Counted from the first letter of the stretch, positions 27,147 to 36,009 are shown. The stretch: DNA of 52,419 bases from Ilumatobacter sp. (GCA_007693335.1 REDU01000065.1:1-52419); one strand, 5' to 3'. Numbers and translations: made by a program. Notes: generated by a model from the sequence alone, not told the origin.

Positions 27147-28190
27147 TCACGTCTGCTCGGCGGCAGGGGTCTCCTCGTCCGGAGCGGCCTCGGGGGCGGG
27201 CACCTCAGCGGCGGCTGGCGCCTCAGCGGCGACCGGAGCAGCCTCGGCAGCGGGGTCAGCCTCAGCGACCGGAGCAGCCTCGGGGGCGGGCGCCTCAGCG
27301 ACCGGAGCAGCCTCGGCAGCGGAGTCAGCCTCAGCGACGACCGGAGCAGCCTCGGGAGCGGCGGGATCCTGCTCGGAGCGCAGACGGGCGTCACGCTCGG
27401 CCTGGGCGCGGGCAGCGGCGTTGCGCGCCTCGACCTGCGCCTGCTCGAACGCTGCCTCCTCCTCGGCGCTGCGCTGCACCGGCGCTGCCTGCGGGTTCCG
27501 CTTGGCGGCGATGAAGCGGCCCTCCTCGACGGCATCGGCGATCACGCGGGCGAGCAGCGAGTTCGACCGGATGGCGTCGTCGTTGCCGGGGATCGGGTAC
27601 TGGATCACATCGGGATCGACGTTGGTGTCGACCACCGCCACCACGGGGATGCCGAGCTTGTTGGCCTCGGTGACGGCGATGTGCTCTTTCTTGGTGTCGA
27701 GCACGAACACGGCGTCGGGGCGCTTCTTCATGTCGCGCAACCCACCGAGGTTCTTCTGGAGCTTCGTGAGTTCACGGTCGAGCAGCAGCGCCTCTTTCTT
27801 GATCATGGCGTCGAACTCACCGGAGGCCTTCATCCGCTCGTAGTCGAGCATCTTGCCGACGCGCTTGGAGATCGTCTCGAAGTTGGTGAGCATGCCGCCC
27901 AGCCAACGCTCGTTCACGTACGGCATACCGCACTTGTCGGCGTACGACTTGACCGGGTCCTGGGCCTGCTTCTTGGTCCCGACGAAGAGCACCGTGCCGC
28001 CTTCGGCCACGAGATCGCGCACGAAGTTGTACGCCGTCTCGACCCGGGTGAGGGTCTGGTCGAGGTCGATGATGTAGATGCCATTGCGCTCGCCGAAGAT
28101 GAATCGCTTCATCTTGGGGTTCCAGCGGCGGGTCTGGTGCCCGAAGTGCACCCCTGCCTCGAGCATCTGACGCATGGTGATGACGGCCAT
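27147..28190 (-). CDS. rpsB: 30S ribosomal protein S2 with Ala/Glu/Pro-rich C-terminal extension
   Basis: A 347-aa S2 of the small subunit. Residues 1-235 are a regular S2: [20 protein letters not shown], then [29 protein letters not shown], and [20 protein letters not shown] (the second S2 signature). About 110 extra residues follow: a charged helix ([20 protein letters not shown]) and then a degenerate repeat of [13 protein letters not shown]-type units ending [10 protein letters not shown]. Standard S2 is 230-270 aa. The start at 28190 gives MAVITMRQ; in-frame sequence upstream runs into the M23 gene and is not coding. First of the translation operon. Confidence 0.97.
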   Translation of the reverse strand: MAVITMRQMLEAGVHFGHQTRRWNPKMKRFIFGERNGIYIIDLDQTLTRVETAYNFVRDLVAEGGTVLFVGTKKQAQDPVKSYADKCGMPYVNERWLGGMLTNFETISKRVGKMLDYERMKASGEFDAMIKKEALLLDRELTKLQKNLGGLRDMKKRPDAVFVLDTKKEHIAVTEANKLGIPVVAVVDTNVDPDVIQYPIPGNDDAIRSNSLLARVIADAVEEGRFIAAKRNPQAAPVQRSAEEEAAFEQAQVEARNAAARAQAERDARLRSEQDPAAPEAAPVVAEADSAAEAAPVAEAPAPEAAPVAEADPAAEAAPVAAEAPAAAEVPAPEAAPDEETPAAEQT

Positions 28191-28209
28191 GATGATTCTC
28201 CTCCTGCGG

Positions 28210-28890
28210 TTACGGCACCCGACCCCTGGCGCCCTCGGGCGACCGCAGACGGGGTGGGTGTGGTGATGACGATTGGTGAGTCGGCACCGCCCGGGCGGGC
28301 AGGGCCGACACGTGAGTGTATCGGGTGGTGGCCGACGCCGGACGAGCGACCGAGGTACCGCATCTGAGTCGCGGCGGCGGGGCCGCCCGGGCGACGGTCG
28401 AGTCGAGCGGCACCAGGCGGGCCCGGTACACGAGCCGGCCGAGGTAGGGCGCCGGATCGAGGTAGACATCGCCGTCACGCAGGCCGAAGTGCAGGTTGCG
28501 GTCGGTCACCCCGACCCTGGCACGCGCCGCCACCGGATCACCCTCGACCAGCCGGATCCCGACGATGCCGCCGTAGGTGGCCCGCAGGCCATCGGCGTGA
28601 CGCACCACCACGTATCCGGTGCCGGCCACATCTCCGCTGAACGACACTCGACCGGCCGCCACGGCGCGGACCACCATGCCGGCACCGGTGCCGTACTCGA
28701 GTCCACGATTACCCGGGCACCACGGACACGCTGGTTCGCGGAACGGATCGACCACGGGCGCGACGACGGGCGGATGCCAGCAGCCGGCGGCGGCGGCCGG
28801 CCCGCCCACGGGCGAGCCGGGCACGACCAGCACCACGATCAGGGCGAGCGCCGCGACCAGGGGTCGCTGACGACGGATGAGCGGGGACAC
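28210..28890 (-). CDS. Secreted M23/LytM-fold protein lacking the metallopeptidase ligands
   Basis: A 226-aa protein with an N-terminal signal peptide (Arg-rich start, hydrophobic [15 protein letters not shown], cleavage around residue 35). Residues 60-160 align with the LytM beta-sheet: [55 protein letters not shown]. The Zn site is gone: the first ligand His is Asn (GNRGLEY for HxGxD), the Asp is Glu, the catalytic His of YAHL is Gly (YGGI), and the first His of HLHF is Asn (NLHF). This predicts a non-catalytic binding or regulatory domain, as in EnvC-like activators. The Pro/Arg/Ser-rich tail is low-complexity. It lies 20 nt upstream of rpsB. Confidence 0.8.
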   Translation of the reverse strand: MSPLIRRQRPLVAALALIVVLVVPGSPVGGPAAAAGCWHPPVVAPVVDPFREPACPWCPGNRGLEYGTGAGMVVRAVAAGRVSFSGDVAGTGYVVVRHADGLRATYGGIVGIRLVEGDPVAARARVGVTDRNLHFGLRDGDVYLDPAPYLGRLVYRARLVPLDSTVARAAPPPRLRCGTSVARPASATTRYTHVSALPARAVPTHQSSSPHPPRLRSPEGARGRVP

Positions 28891-28918
28891 GGGTCCACCT
28901 CCCGGGGAAGAAGTGCGG

Positions 28919-29680
28919 TCAGGCGGCGCCTGCGGACGCCATGCGGGCGCGCAGGTGGATGACCGACTTCGTGTGGATCTGGGACACCCGGCTCTCGGTC
29001 ACGCCGAGCACCTGTCCGATCTCGCTGAGGGTGAGACCCTCGTCGTAGTAGAGCGACAGCACCAGCCGCTCACGCTCGGGGAGCTGGGTGATCTCGCGGC
29101 GCATCGTGTCACGGAGTTCTCGGTCCTCGAGCACCGCTGACGGTGAGTCGAAGCCCTTGTTGTCGATGGCCGCGGGTTCGTGCCCGGTCTCGATGGCCCG
29201 GTCGAGCGGACCCACGGTGGTGGCGGCGATCGAGGCGAGCCAACGGGTCAGCTCGTGGGGCGTGATGTGGAGATGTTCGGCCAGTTGGTCATCGGTGGGT
29301 GCCTCGCCCTTCTTGGCCTCGAGCTCCGCGAACGCTCGCTCGACGTCACGGGCGCGGCTGCGGACCGAACGCGGCACCCAGTCGAGCTGACGGAGCCCGT
29401 CGTAGATCGCGCCACGGATGCGAGGGGCGGCGAACGTCTCGAACTTGACACCGCGGGAGGGCTCGAAGCGCTCGACGGCATCGATCAGGCCGAACACCCC
29501 CGAGCTCACGAGGTCACCCACGTCGACGCTCGAGGGCAACCCGGCGCCGATCCGGCCGGCCACGAACTTCACGAGCGGCGAGTAGTGCACGATGAGGTGA
29601 TCACGCGACGCGTTGTTGCGCCGGTTGAGCCACCGGTTCCAGTGCATGTCGAGATCGGGATCGTGTGGGACGACACTCAT
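28919..29680 (-). CDS. whiG: RNA polymerase sigma factor, FliA/WhiG family
   Basis: A 253-aa group-3 sigma factor with regions 2, 3 and 4. Region 2 spans RDHLIVHYSPLVKFVAGRI, then LPSSVDVGDLVSSGVFGLIDAVERF and the -10-contacting RIRGAIYDGLRQLDWVPRSV (seen as RGAIYDGLR and DWVPRSVR). Region 4 ends ERERLVLSLYYDEGLTLSEI, then GVTESRVSQIHTKSVIHLR as the helix-turn-helix. The DWVPRSVR and ESRVSQIH motifs are typical of FliA/WhiG. No flagellar gene is in the window, so the sporulation/differentiation-type name WhiG is used by context; FliA cannot be excluded. It overlaps xerC by 4 nt. Confidence 0.92.
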   Translation of the reverse strand: MSVVPHDPDLDMHWNRWLNRRNNASRDHLIVHYSPLVKFVAGRIGAGLPSSVDVGDLVSSGVFGLIDAVERFEPSRGVKFETFAAPRIRGAIYDGLRQLDWVPRSVRSRARDVERAFAELEAKKGEAPTDDQLAEHLHITPHELTRWLASIAATTVGPLDRAIETGHEPAAIDNKGFDSPSAVLEDRELRDTMRREITQLPERERLVLSLYYDEGLTLSEIGQVLGVTESRVSQIHTKSVIHLRARMASAGAA

Positions 29681-30615
29681 GCGCGGGGATGACTCTGCAG
29701 ATAGGCGGACTTGAGTCGTTCGCGGCTCACGTGCGTGTACCGCTGGGTGGTGGCCACGTCGGCATGGCCGAGGAGATCCTGGACGGCACGCAGATCGGCC
29801 CCTCCGTCGAGGAGGTGCGTCGCGAAGGTATGACGCAACGCGTGCGGGTGGGTGGGTACCGATGATCGCCGGTCGACGAGACGACGGACATCGCGGGGCG
29901 TGAGCCGGCGACCCCGCTCGTTCGCGAACAGCGCGTCGCCCTGATCGTCGGCGAGGGCCTCGCGCCGGATGTCCAGCCAGGCCCGCAGTGCAGCCACCGA
30001 CGGCTCGCCGAGCGGCACGCGACGTTCCTTCGAGCCCTTGCCCCACACCACGATCGCCGAGCGATCGAGGTCGAGGCACCCCAGATCGAGCGAGCACAGC
30101 TCCGAGACCCGGATCCCGCTGCCGTACATCACCTCGAGGACGGCGTCGTCGCGTCGACGCCGCCACTCGGGTTCGTCGACCAGCGGTGCCGAGTCGAGGA
30201 GATGATCCATCTCTCGCCGGTCGAGCACCCGCGGCAGCCGGCCGGAGCCGCCGGCCACCTGGATGCCCACCGTGGGGTCGGCCGTGACGACGCCGGTGCG
30301 GATGGCCCAACGGAAGTAGCGACGGAGCGCCGCTGCCTTGCGGGCGATGCTGCGACGCGCGTACTGACGGGTGGTCAGGAACGCCACGTAGCGGCGGACG
30401 TTGGTGCGCGTGACCTCCTCCGGCGATTCGATCCCGCCGCGGGCCGTCCACTCGGCGAAGATACGGACGTCGGTCACGTAGGCCTCGATCGTGCGCGCGG
30501 AGAGCGAGGTGAGCGAACCTGCGAACGCGTCGAGTGCCCAGTGCTCCGGCGCGTCGAACACGCCGACGCCAGCTGCTCCCCCCACGTGGTCGCTCGCTCT
30601 GTTCCCGTCCGGCAC
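29677..30615 (-). CDS. xerC: Tyrosine recombinase XerC
   Basis: A 312-aa site-specific recombinase that resolves chromosome dimers at dif. The N-terminal SAM-like domain is LTSLSARTIEAYVTDVRIF. The catalytic domain has all six residues of the family: Arg in GSGIRVSELC, Lys in GKGSKERRVPLG, His and Arg in HALRHTFATHLL, His in LLGHADVATTQRY, with the nucleophilic Tyr in RYTHV. GTG 30615 is the start. Its place between dprA and whiG is the conserved actinobacterial position, which argues against a mobile-element integrase. Confidence 0.95.
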   Translation of the reverse strand: MPDGNRASDHVGGAAGVGVFDAPEHWALDAFAGSLTSLSARTIEAYVTDVRIFAEWTARGGIESPEEVTRTNVRRYVAFLTTRQYARRSIARKAAALRRYFRWAIRTGVVTADPTVGIQVAGGSGRLPRVLDRREMDHLLDSAPLVDEPEWRRRRDDAVLEVMYGSGIRVSELCSLDLGCLDLDRSAIVVWGKGSKERRVPLGEPSVAALRAWLDIRREALADDQGDALFANERGRRLTPRDVRRLVDRRSSVPTHPHALRHTFATHLLDGGADLRAVQDLLGHADVATTQRYTHVSRERLKSAYLQSHPRA

Positions 30616-30663
30616 GTGGGACAGGGTATTCGCTCGGCGACCCCACGGCGATGACCGGTCGCA

Positions 30664-31818
30664 TCAGGGCACCATCGCCCACGGTTCGAGCACCTCGAAC
30701 CACCCACCCGATTCACCCAGCCACCCCGATCGCTCGAGCCGCGCCAGCGCCATCGCGGCCTCGGCCACCGTCACCCCGAGCTCGTCCACCACGTGGTCGA
30801 TGGTGCAGGGATCGCGACGGCAGCGAGCGAGCACCGCCACCTCGAGACCGAGCGGTGCGGGCCGAGGGTCGAACGCCGCCCGACCTGCTCGTCGCGTGTC
30901 GAGGCCGAGCGCCATCAGGATGTCGTCGGTGCACGTGACCGGTGCGACGCCATCGCACAGCAGCTGGTTCGTGCCGGCGGACGAACGACTGCGGGGTGAG
31001 CCGGGCACCGCCATCACCGTGACCGATCGATCGGCCGCCTCGCGCACCGTGAGCAGACTGCCACCGCGCTCACGGCTCTCGACCACCACCAGCACCTCGC
31101 TGAGCGCCGCCAGGATCCGGTTGCGCATCGGGAACCGGAACGCGTCGGGCGCCACACCCGGCGGCCACTCGCTCATCAGCACACCCAGTGCGGCAACCTC
31201 CTCCCAGAGCTGACCGTGCTGTCGGGGATAGGCACGATCGGGGCCATTGCCGACCACGGCCGCCGGCGAACCGGACGCTCGCACGGCGCCACGGTGAGCG
31301 GCGCCGTCGATGCCGGATGCCAGGCCGGAGACGACCGTCACGCCGGCGGCAGCCAGATCGGCCCCGAGCGCTTCGGCCGTCGCGATGCCGTTGCGCGTTG
31401 CGTTGCGCGTCCCGATCACCCCGACGCGTCGTCGATCCAGCACTGTCAGGTCACCCCGCACGAACAGGACGGCGGGCGGGACGGGATCGTGCAGGAGTGC
31501 GGTGGGATACCTCGCAGAGCCGTACGGCACGACCATCACACCGGCGCGGACACAACGTGACCACACCTCCGCGGGATCGACCCGGGCGACCTCGGCACGC
31601 CAGGTGGACCCGAGATGCACACCCGACCGGCGCGAGTCGAGGAGCCGCTGCACCGACGGGTGCGGCGGGGCGCTGCCACCGACCACCGCGTGAGCCTCGC
31701 TCGGGACGTGATGCGACAACAGTGCCCGCAGCCGACGCGGACCCATACCCGACAGCCCGGCGAGCACTGCCACGTACGCCTCCTCGGGAACCCCGTCGGA
31801 GACCTCCGGACCGGTCAT
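30664..31818 (-). CDS. dprA: DNA-processing protein DprA
   Basis: A 384-aa Rossmann-fold protein that loads RecA on incoming single-stranded DNA during natural transformation. Core motifs are YPTALLHDPVPPAVLFVRGD, VGVIGTRNATRNGIATAEAL, GVTVVSGLASGIDGAAHRGA, and later EWPPGVAPDAFRFPMRNRIL and VTVMAVPGSPRSRSSAGTN. The C-terminal 90 residues form a winged-helix-like domain (CTIDHVVDELGVTVAEAAMA). It overlaps comM by 4 nt and ends 48 nt before xerC. With comM it suggests, but does not prove, competence. Confidence 0.95.
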   Translation of the reverse strand: MTGPEVSDGVPEEAYVAVLAGLSGMGPRRLRALLSHHVPSEAHAVVGGSAPPHPSVQRLLDSRRSGVHLGSTWRAEVARVDPAEVWSRCVRAGVMVVPYGSARYPTALLHDPVPPAVLFVRGDLTVLDRRRVGVIGTRNATRNGIATAEALGADLAAAGVTVVSGLASGIDGAAHRGAVRASGSPAAVVGNGPDRAYPRQHGQLWEEVAALGVLMSEWPPGVAPDAFRFPMRNRILAALSEVLVVVESRERGGSLLTVREAADRSVTVMAVPGSPRSRSSAGTNQLLCDGVAPVTCTDDILMALGLDTRRAGRAAFDPRPAPLGLEVAVLARCRRDPCTIDHVVDELGVTVAEAAMALARLERSGWLGESGGWFEVLEPWAMVP

Positions 31819-33338
31819 GCCACGCGCTCCGGCGCCGATCCGGCCGAAGAACCAAGACGGGTCCGCAGCGACAGTGCCTCGACCACGTGCGACTCGGACA
31901 CGATCTCGACCGGTTCCGGGTCGAGATCGGCCAGCGTGCGCGCCACACGTCTGATGCGGTGGTATCCGCGGCCGCTGAGCCGACCACGCTCCATCTCGTG
32001 TCGGAGCCGGGCACGCGCCCCATCACTCAACGGCGCCCAGCGATCGAGCTCCGCACCCGTGAGCTGACCGTTGAGCGGGCCGCGCTCGTTCGAGATGGCT
32101 CGAGCCCGCTCGACACGACGTGCGACGACGGCCGACGATTCACCACCCCGACCGTCGATCAGCTCGTCGATGCCGGGACGGTGGACGGCCACCCGGAGAT
32201 CGAAGCGATCGAGCAGTGGGCCCGAGAGACGACGGAGATAGCGCTGACGCCGGACGTCGTCGCACTGGCATTCGCCCGGGGCCCCGCCACCACACGGACA
32301 CGGGTTGGTGGCACCGACCAGGAGGAAGCGGGCCGGAAGCACCGCCCGACTGTTGGCGCGGGCCACGTGGATCGCCCCCTCCTCGAGCGGCTGCCGGAGT
32401 GCATCGAGCACACCCACGGGGAACTCGCCCAGTTCGTCGAGCAGCAACACTCCCCCGTGCGCGATCGACGCCTCGCCGGGACGCATGGCGCTCGAGCCAC
32501 CGCCGACGATCGACACCAGTGAACTCGTGTGGTGCGGCGAGCGGAACGGCGGGCGTCGAACGAGTCCTCCCGGCGGGAGGGGGATACCGGCGGCCGAGTG
32601 CACCATGGTCGATCGCAGTGCGGTCTCACGGTCGAGCGGCGGCAAGATGCCGGGCAGACGCTGCGCGAGCATCGTCTTGCCCGACCCGGGCGGACCCACG
32701 AACAACAGGTGATGTCCGCCCGCAGCGGCGATCTCGAGGGCCCGACGCGGCACCGGCTGGCCCCGCACATCGGCCAGATCGGGCACCTGATCGTGCGGCG
32801 TCGTCGTGGTCGACTCGTCGTGATCGGGCCAGGGCGCCTCCGCCGTGAGCGCTGCGATCACCTCGCTCAGGTGTGCCACCGGCCGCACCCCTGCCCTGGC
32901 CGCCACCCGGGCCTCGGCCAGGCTCGCGACCGGTACCACCACGTCGAGCTCGCCGAGCACCCCCACCATCGGCGCCACTCCCGGCACCCCGCGCACTGAC
33001 CCGTCGAGCCCGAGTTCGCCCACGAAACCCAGACCGCGAACCGCGGTCGGCTCGATGTCGCCGGCGGCCACGAGCACACCCACGGCCATCGCCAGGTCGA
33101 GGCCAGAGCCGACCTTGCGGTGGCGGGGCGGTGCCAGGTTGACGACGATGCGCTTCTGCGGCCAGCTACGGTCGGTCGACTCGATGGCGGCCCGGACGCG
33201 GTCACGCGCCTCCCGACACGATTCGTCGGGGAGCCCGACCATCGAGAACGCGGGCAACCCTCCGCCGACGTGGACCTCGACCACCACCGGGTAGCCCTCG
33301 GCACCGAGGATCGTGGCGGACGGGACGGATGCGAACAT
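31815..33338 (-). CDS. comM: YifB/ComM family Mg-chelatase-like AAA ATPase
   Basis: A 507-aa hexameric helicase-like ATPase that promotes branch migration of transforming DNA. The N-terminal ChlI-like domain is AGAEGYPVVVEVHVGGGLPA-type (EVHVGGGLPAFSMVGLPD). The AAA core has Walker A FVGPPGSGKTML, Walker B LLLDELGEF, sensor GATNPCPCGG, and RFDLRVAV. The C-terminal Mg-chelatase domain has GRGYHRIRRVARTLADLD. ATG 33338 has a strong Shine-Dalgarno AGGAGGT on the minus strand (33343-33349). It heads the comM-dprA-xerC-whiG run. The usual upstream neighbours rnhB and yraN are absent here. Confidence 0.95.
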   Translation of the reverse strand: MFASVPSATILGAEGYPVVVEVHVGGGLPAFSMVGLPDESCREARDRVRAAIESTDRSWPQKRIVVNLAPPRHRKVGSGLDLAMAVGVLVAAGDIEPTAVRGLGFVGELGLDGSVRGVPGVAPMVGVLGELDVVVPVASLAEARVAARAGVRPVAHLSEVIAALTAEAPWPDHDESTTTTPHDQVPDLADVRGQPVPRRALEIAAAGGHHLLFVGPPGSGKTMLAQRLPGILPPLDRETALRSTMVHSAAGIPLPPGGLVRRPPFRSPHHTSSLVSIVGGGSSAMRPGEASIAHGGVLLLDELGEFPVGVLDALRQPLEEGAIHVARANSRAVLPARFLLVGATNPCPCGGGAPGECQCDDVRRQRYLRRLSGPLLDRFDLRVAVHRPGIDELIDGRGGESSAVVARRVERARAISNERGPLNGQLTGAELDRWAPLSDGARARLRHEMERGRLSGRGYHRIRRVARTLADLDPEPVEIVSESHVVEALSLRTRLGSSAGSAPERVA

Positions 33339-33421
33339 GGTGACCTCCTGCGTGCGTGGCGCGCGGCCACGGCGTCGACAGGAGGAACGGTGCGATCCCG
33401 GTTCCCCGACGGGTGACCACA

Positions 33422-33427
33422 ACGCTA
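33422..33427 (-). promoter_or_regulatory. Putative -10 box of the comM operon
   Basis: On the minus strand TAGCGT lies about 85 nt before the comM ATG, leaving a leader of roughly 75 nt that includes the strong ribosome-binding site. No clear -35 was found. Confidence 0.3.
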
Positions 33428-33500
33428 CCGAGGGGGTCTCACACTCGCACCGATCCGTTCAACGATCGCGCCTCGCGGTCGATCCGGGGAGCGCTCGTGG

Positions 33501-33506
33501 CACACT
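33501..33506 (+). promoter_or_regulatory. Putative -10 box of the lipoprotein gene (leaderless)
   Basis: CACACT ends 6 nt before GTG 33513. It lacks the first T of the TAnnnT consensus but has the same spacing as other genes in the window. Confidence 0.3.
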
Positions 33507-33512
33507 CGCTCC

Positions 33513-33974
33513 GTGCTGCGTCCCCGTCAGAGCTTCGCCGTGCTGGTGGGTTGGACGGCCTCGGCCGTTCTCGTGGCGTGCGGTTCGAGCGGCGGGAGCG
33601 ACGCCGAGCGGTTCTGCGGCGAGATCGGCCAGGACGTGGCCGCGGTGGTGAGCCCCGAGATCACGTCCGACGAGCAGCTCGACGCCACCCTCGACCGCTA
33701 CCGGATGCTGGCCGACCTCGCGCCGGTCGCCATCGAGGGCGAGTGGCGCGACCTCGTCCTCAACCTCGAGACGGCCAGCACCGTGGTTCCCGGCGATACC
33801 GAGTCGATGCAGCGCGCCGTGGCCCAGGCGTACGCCACCGAGCGATCGGCGGTGGCCGTCCGCGAGTGGCTCCTCGTGAACTGCTCGATCGACCTCGGTC
33901 CGGTGGACACGATCACCCCGCAGGACCCCGTTCGCCCCCCCGCCGACGACCCCGCCGACGACCCCGCCGACTGA
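33513..33974 (+). CDS. Small two-cysteine lipoprotein, hypothetical
   Basis: A 153-aa putative lipoprotein. The signal sequence is MLRPRQSFAVLVGWTASAVL, followed by a lipobox-type VAC with the acylated Cys, then GSSGGSDAE. The mature part is helical with two further cysteines, in AERFCGEIG near the start and VNCSIDLG near the end, which may form a disulfide. The C-terminus is a Pro/Asp repeat (PADDPADDPAD). The FC...NC layout is shared with the lipoprotein at 42321-42737, so the two look like distant paralogs. Function unknown. A 50-bp palindrome follows 4 nt after its stop. Confidence 0.75.
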   Translation: MLRPRQSFAVLVGWTASAVLVACGSSGGSDAERFCGEIGQDVAAVVSPEITSDEQLDATLDRYRMLADLAPVAIEGEWRDLVLNLETASTVVPGDTESMQRAVAQAYATERSAVAVREWLLVNCSIDLGPVDTITPQDPVRPPADDPADDPAD

Positions 33975-33978
33975 GCCC

Positions 33979-34028
33979 GAACTGTCTGTCGGAAACCGGC
34001 AAGACCGCCGGCCGAGCGCGGACAGTTC
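33979..34028. repeat. 50-bp palindromic repeat, copy 5
   Basis: Arms are GAACTGTCTG and CGGACAGTTC. The inner ACCGGCAAGACCG is close to copies 1-3, and CCGGC...GCCGG can pair. It fills the 61-bp gap between the convergent lipoprotein and clpP genes. Confidence 0.9.
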
Positions 34029-34035
34029 GAGGGTT

Positions 34036-34626
34036 TCAGAGCATCTCGCCGCGGCGCAGGATGACCTTGTCGCAGAGGCCGTACTCCGTGGCGCCCTCGG
34101 CGGTGAACCACCGGTCGCGCTCGCTGTCGGCCTGGATCTGCTCGAGCGTCTGCCCGGAGTGCTCGGCGATGAGTTCGGCCATGCGCCGCTTGGTGTAGGC
34201 GAGCTGCTCGGCCTGGATCGCGATGTCGGCGGCCTGCCCCCGGAGACCGGCGAGCGGCTGGTGCATCATGATGCGGGCGTTGGGAAGCGTGTAGCGCTTG
34301 CCCTCCGCACCGGCGGTGAGCAGGAACTGTCCCATCGATGCGGCCAGGCCGAGACACACGGTGGCCACATCGCACCCGACGAACTGCATCGTGTCGTAGA
34401 TGGCCATGCCGGCCGTGACCGATCCGCCGGGGCTGTTGATGTACAACCAGATGTCGGCGTCGTCCTCACCCTCGAGGTAGAGCAACTGGGCGCAGATCTG
34501 GTTGGCGACGTCGTCGTTCACGTCGGAGCCCAACATGATCACACGGTTCTTCAGGAGTCGGTTGAACACGTCGCTGCGCGGGTCGAACCCACTCTCGAGG
34601 GCCTGTGGCTGAATCGGTTCCGACAT
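34036..34626 (-). CDS. clpP: ATP-dependent Clp protease proteolytic subunit
   Basis: A 196-aa serine protease subunit that forms the degradation chamber with ClpX or ClpC and also degrades tmRNA-tagged proteins. Catalytic triad: Ser in [10 protein letters not shown], His in [11 protein letters not shown], Asp near the [18 protein letters not shown] segment (within ERDRWF). Substrate-groove sequences [17 protein letters not shown] match the family. ATG 34626 gives [20 protein letters not shown], a plausible short propeptide. No second clpP or clpX is adjacent, though Actinobacteria usually carry clpP1-clpP2 in tandem, so this is an isolated copy. Confidence 0.95.
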   Translation of the reverse strand: MSEPIQPQALESGFDPRSDVFNRLLKNRVIMLGSDVNDDVANQICAQLLYLEGEDDADIWLYINSPGGSVTAGMAIYDTMQFVGCDVATVCLGLAASMGQFLLTAGAEGKRYTLPNARIMMHQPLAGLRGQAADIAIQAEQLAYTKRRMAELIAEHSGQTLEQIQADSERDRWFTAEGATEYGLCDKVILRRGEML

Positions 34627-34676
34627 GGTGCGAAGGCTACCGCTGCCCCGCCGTTTCGTCCCCGGGTGATCGTTCG

Positions 34677-34717
34677 TTGATTGCACTTCGAACCATGTTT
34701 TATATACCATGTTTTTT
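34677..34717 (+). promoter_or_regulatory. AT-rich promoter/operator of the regulator-sbtA genes
   Basis: This stands out as the most AT-rich spot nearby. TTGATT (34677) is a possible -35. TACCAT (34705-34710) is a -10 candidate 7 nt before GTG 34718; TATATA (34701) is another. ACCATGTTTT occurs twice, at 34692-34701 and 34707-34716, spaced 15 bp and overlapping the core promoter, as an operator would. Confidence 0.45.
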
Positions 34718-35056
34718 GTGTCATCCGAAAGTTCGACGAACCCGCCGATCCCTCCGTGGACGTTCCTCAGCAACCACGGCCACGTCCTCATCTGCATCAC
34801 CCAGCAACCCGACATCCGATTGAGCGAGATCGCCCAGCGCGTCGGCATCGGCGAACGGGCGGCGCACCGGATCGTCCACGACCTGATCGATGCCGAGTTC
34901 GTCACGCAACGGCGCGTCGGACGCCGCAACGTCTACGAGGTCAACCTCGACCGACCGCTCCGACATCCGCTCGAATCCGATCACTTCATCCGAGCGATCG
35001 TCGAACCCCTCGTCGGCGAGATCCCTCCGTCACCACCTGTCAGCGACGCCTCGTGA
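34718..35056 (+). CDS. Winged helix-turn-helix transcriptional regulator
   Basis: A 112-aa DNA-binding protein. [18 protein letters not shown] is followed by the helix-turn-helix [20 protein letters not shown] and the wing [20 protein letters not shown], then PLRHPLES. This pattern is a small MarR-like family common in Actinobacteria. GTG 34718 is preferred because TACCAT sits 7 nt upstream; ATG 34709 lies inside the presumed promoter. Its stop overlaps the sbtA GTG by 4 nt (GTGA), so the two are translationally coupled, and it is the obvious candidate regulator of the bicarbonate genes. No effector domain is visible. Confidence 0.82.
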   Translation: MSSESSTNPPIPPWTFLSNHGHVLICITQQPDIRLSEIAQRVGIGERAAHRIVHDLIDAEFVTQRRVGRRNVYEVNLDRPLRHPLESDHFIRAIVEPLVGEIPPSPPVSDAS

Positions 35057-36009
35057 TCGCATCGATCATCGTCGACAACCTCCTGACGGCCCCCGTCATC
35101 GCGTTCGTGGTCGCGGGGCTCGCAACGCTGGTGCGTGCCGACATCAGGCTGCCCGAACCGCTCTACGCCGTGCTGTCGAGCTACCTGCTGCTGGCGATCG
35201 GCATCAAGGGCGGTCGCGCCCTCGGTCTCTCGGAGTCGGCCGAACTGTGGCGGCCCTTGATCGCCGCCCTGGCTCTCGGCATCATCACGCCCCTCCTCGC
35301 GTTCGCCCTGCTCCGTCGTGTCGGTCGTCTCGACACGATCAACGCGGCGGCCACCGCTGCGCACTACGGGTCCGTCTCGGCGGTCACCTTCACCGTGGCG
35401 CTCGCCACACTCGAAGCCAGCGGCCAATCCGTCGAGGGCTTCCTCGCAGGGCTGCTGGCGGTGCTCGAGGTCGTGGGCATCGTGGTCGCGCTCGCACTCG
35501 CACGCGACCGGGGTTCGTCCGACGGCTGGACCGAGGCCCTGCTGGAAGTGATCCGTGGGCGCAGCATCACACTGCTGCTCGGCGGTCTCGTGATCGGCCT
35601 CGCGGTGGGCGACGAGCGGCTGGCTCCGACCGATCCCCTGTTCGTCTCGCTGTTCACGGGAGCGCTCACCTTGTTCCTGGTGGAGATGGGTGTCGTCGCC
35701 GCCGAGCGCCTGCGGGACGCTCGCGACGCCGGGTGGCGGATCGTCGTGCTCGGGATCGTCATCCCGCTCGCCAATGGCGCGATCGGTGCCGCGGCGGGGA
35801 GCCTGGCCGGGTTGTCGACGGGCGGCACGGCCGTGCTCGCCACGCTCGCAGCGAGCGCCTCGTACATCGCAGCGCCCGCAGCAGTGCGAATCGCTCTCCC
35901 GAGCGCAAGCCCCGGTCTGTACGTGACTGCGTCGCTCGGGATCACCTTCCCGTTCAACGTCATACTCGGCATCCCGATCTACCTCGCAATGGCTCAGGTG
36001 CTCACGTGA
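35053..36009 (+). CDS. sbtA: Sodium-dependent bicarbonate transporter, SbtA family
   Basis: A 318-aa integral membrane protein with about ten helices in two inverted halves, as in SbtA (DUF897). It begins [20 protein letters not shown]. The family hallmarks LSSYLLLAIGIKGGRALG and HYGSVSAVTFTVALATLE lie in the first half, with LFVSLFTGALTLFLVEMGVVAAERL and YIAAPAAVRIALPSASPGLY in the second. It imports bicarbonate with sodium in cyanobacteria. Here it is coupled to the upstream regulator and followed after 103 nt by an SbtB-like gene, which strongly supports the assignment. Confidence 0.9.
   Translation: MIASIIVDNLLTAPVIAFVVAGLATLVRADIRLPEPLYAVLSSYLLLAIGIKGGRALGLSESAELWRPLIAALALGIITPLLAFALLRRVGRLDTINAAATAAHYGSVSAVTFTVALATLEASGQSVEGFLAGLLAVLEVVGIVVALALARDRGSSDGWTEALLEVIRGRSITLLLGGLVIGLAVGDERLAPTDPLFVSLFTGALTLFLVEMGVVAAERLRDARDAGWRIVVLGIVIPLANGAIGAAAGSLAGLSTGGTAVLATLAASASYIAAPAAVRIALPSASPGLYVTASLGITFPFNVILGIPIYLAMAQVLT

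Noticed and set aside
27087-28367. Gly/Ser/Leu-rich plus-strand frame over rpsB
   Set aside because: Shadow of rpsB; the apparent repeats come from its Ala/Glu/Pro tail.
29677-30615. Tyrosine recombinase as evidence of an integrated element
   Set aside because: Its position between dprA and whiG and full XerC features mark it as the core chromosomal recombinase.
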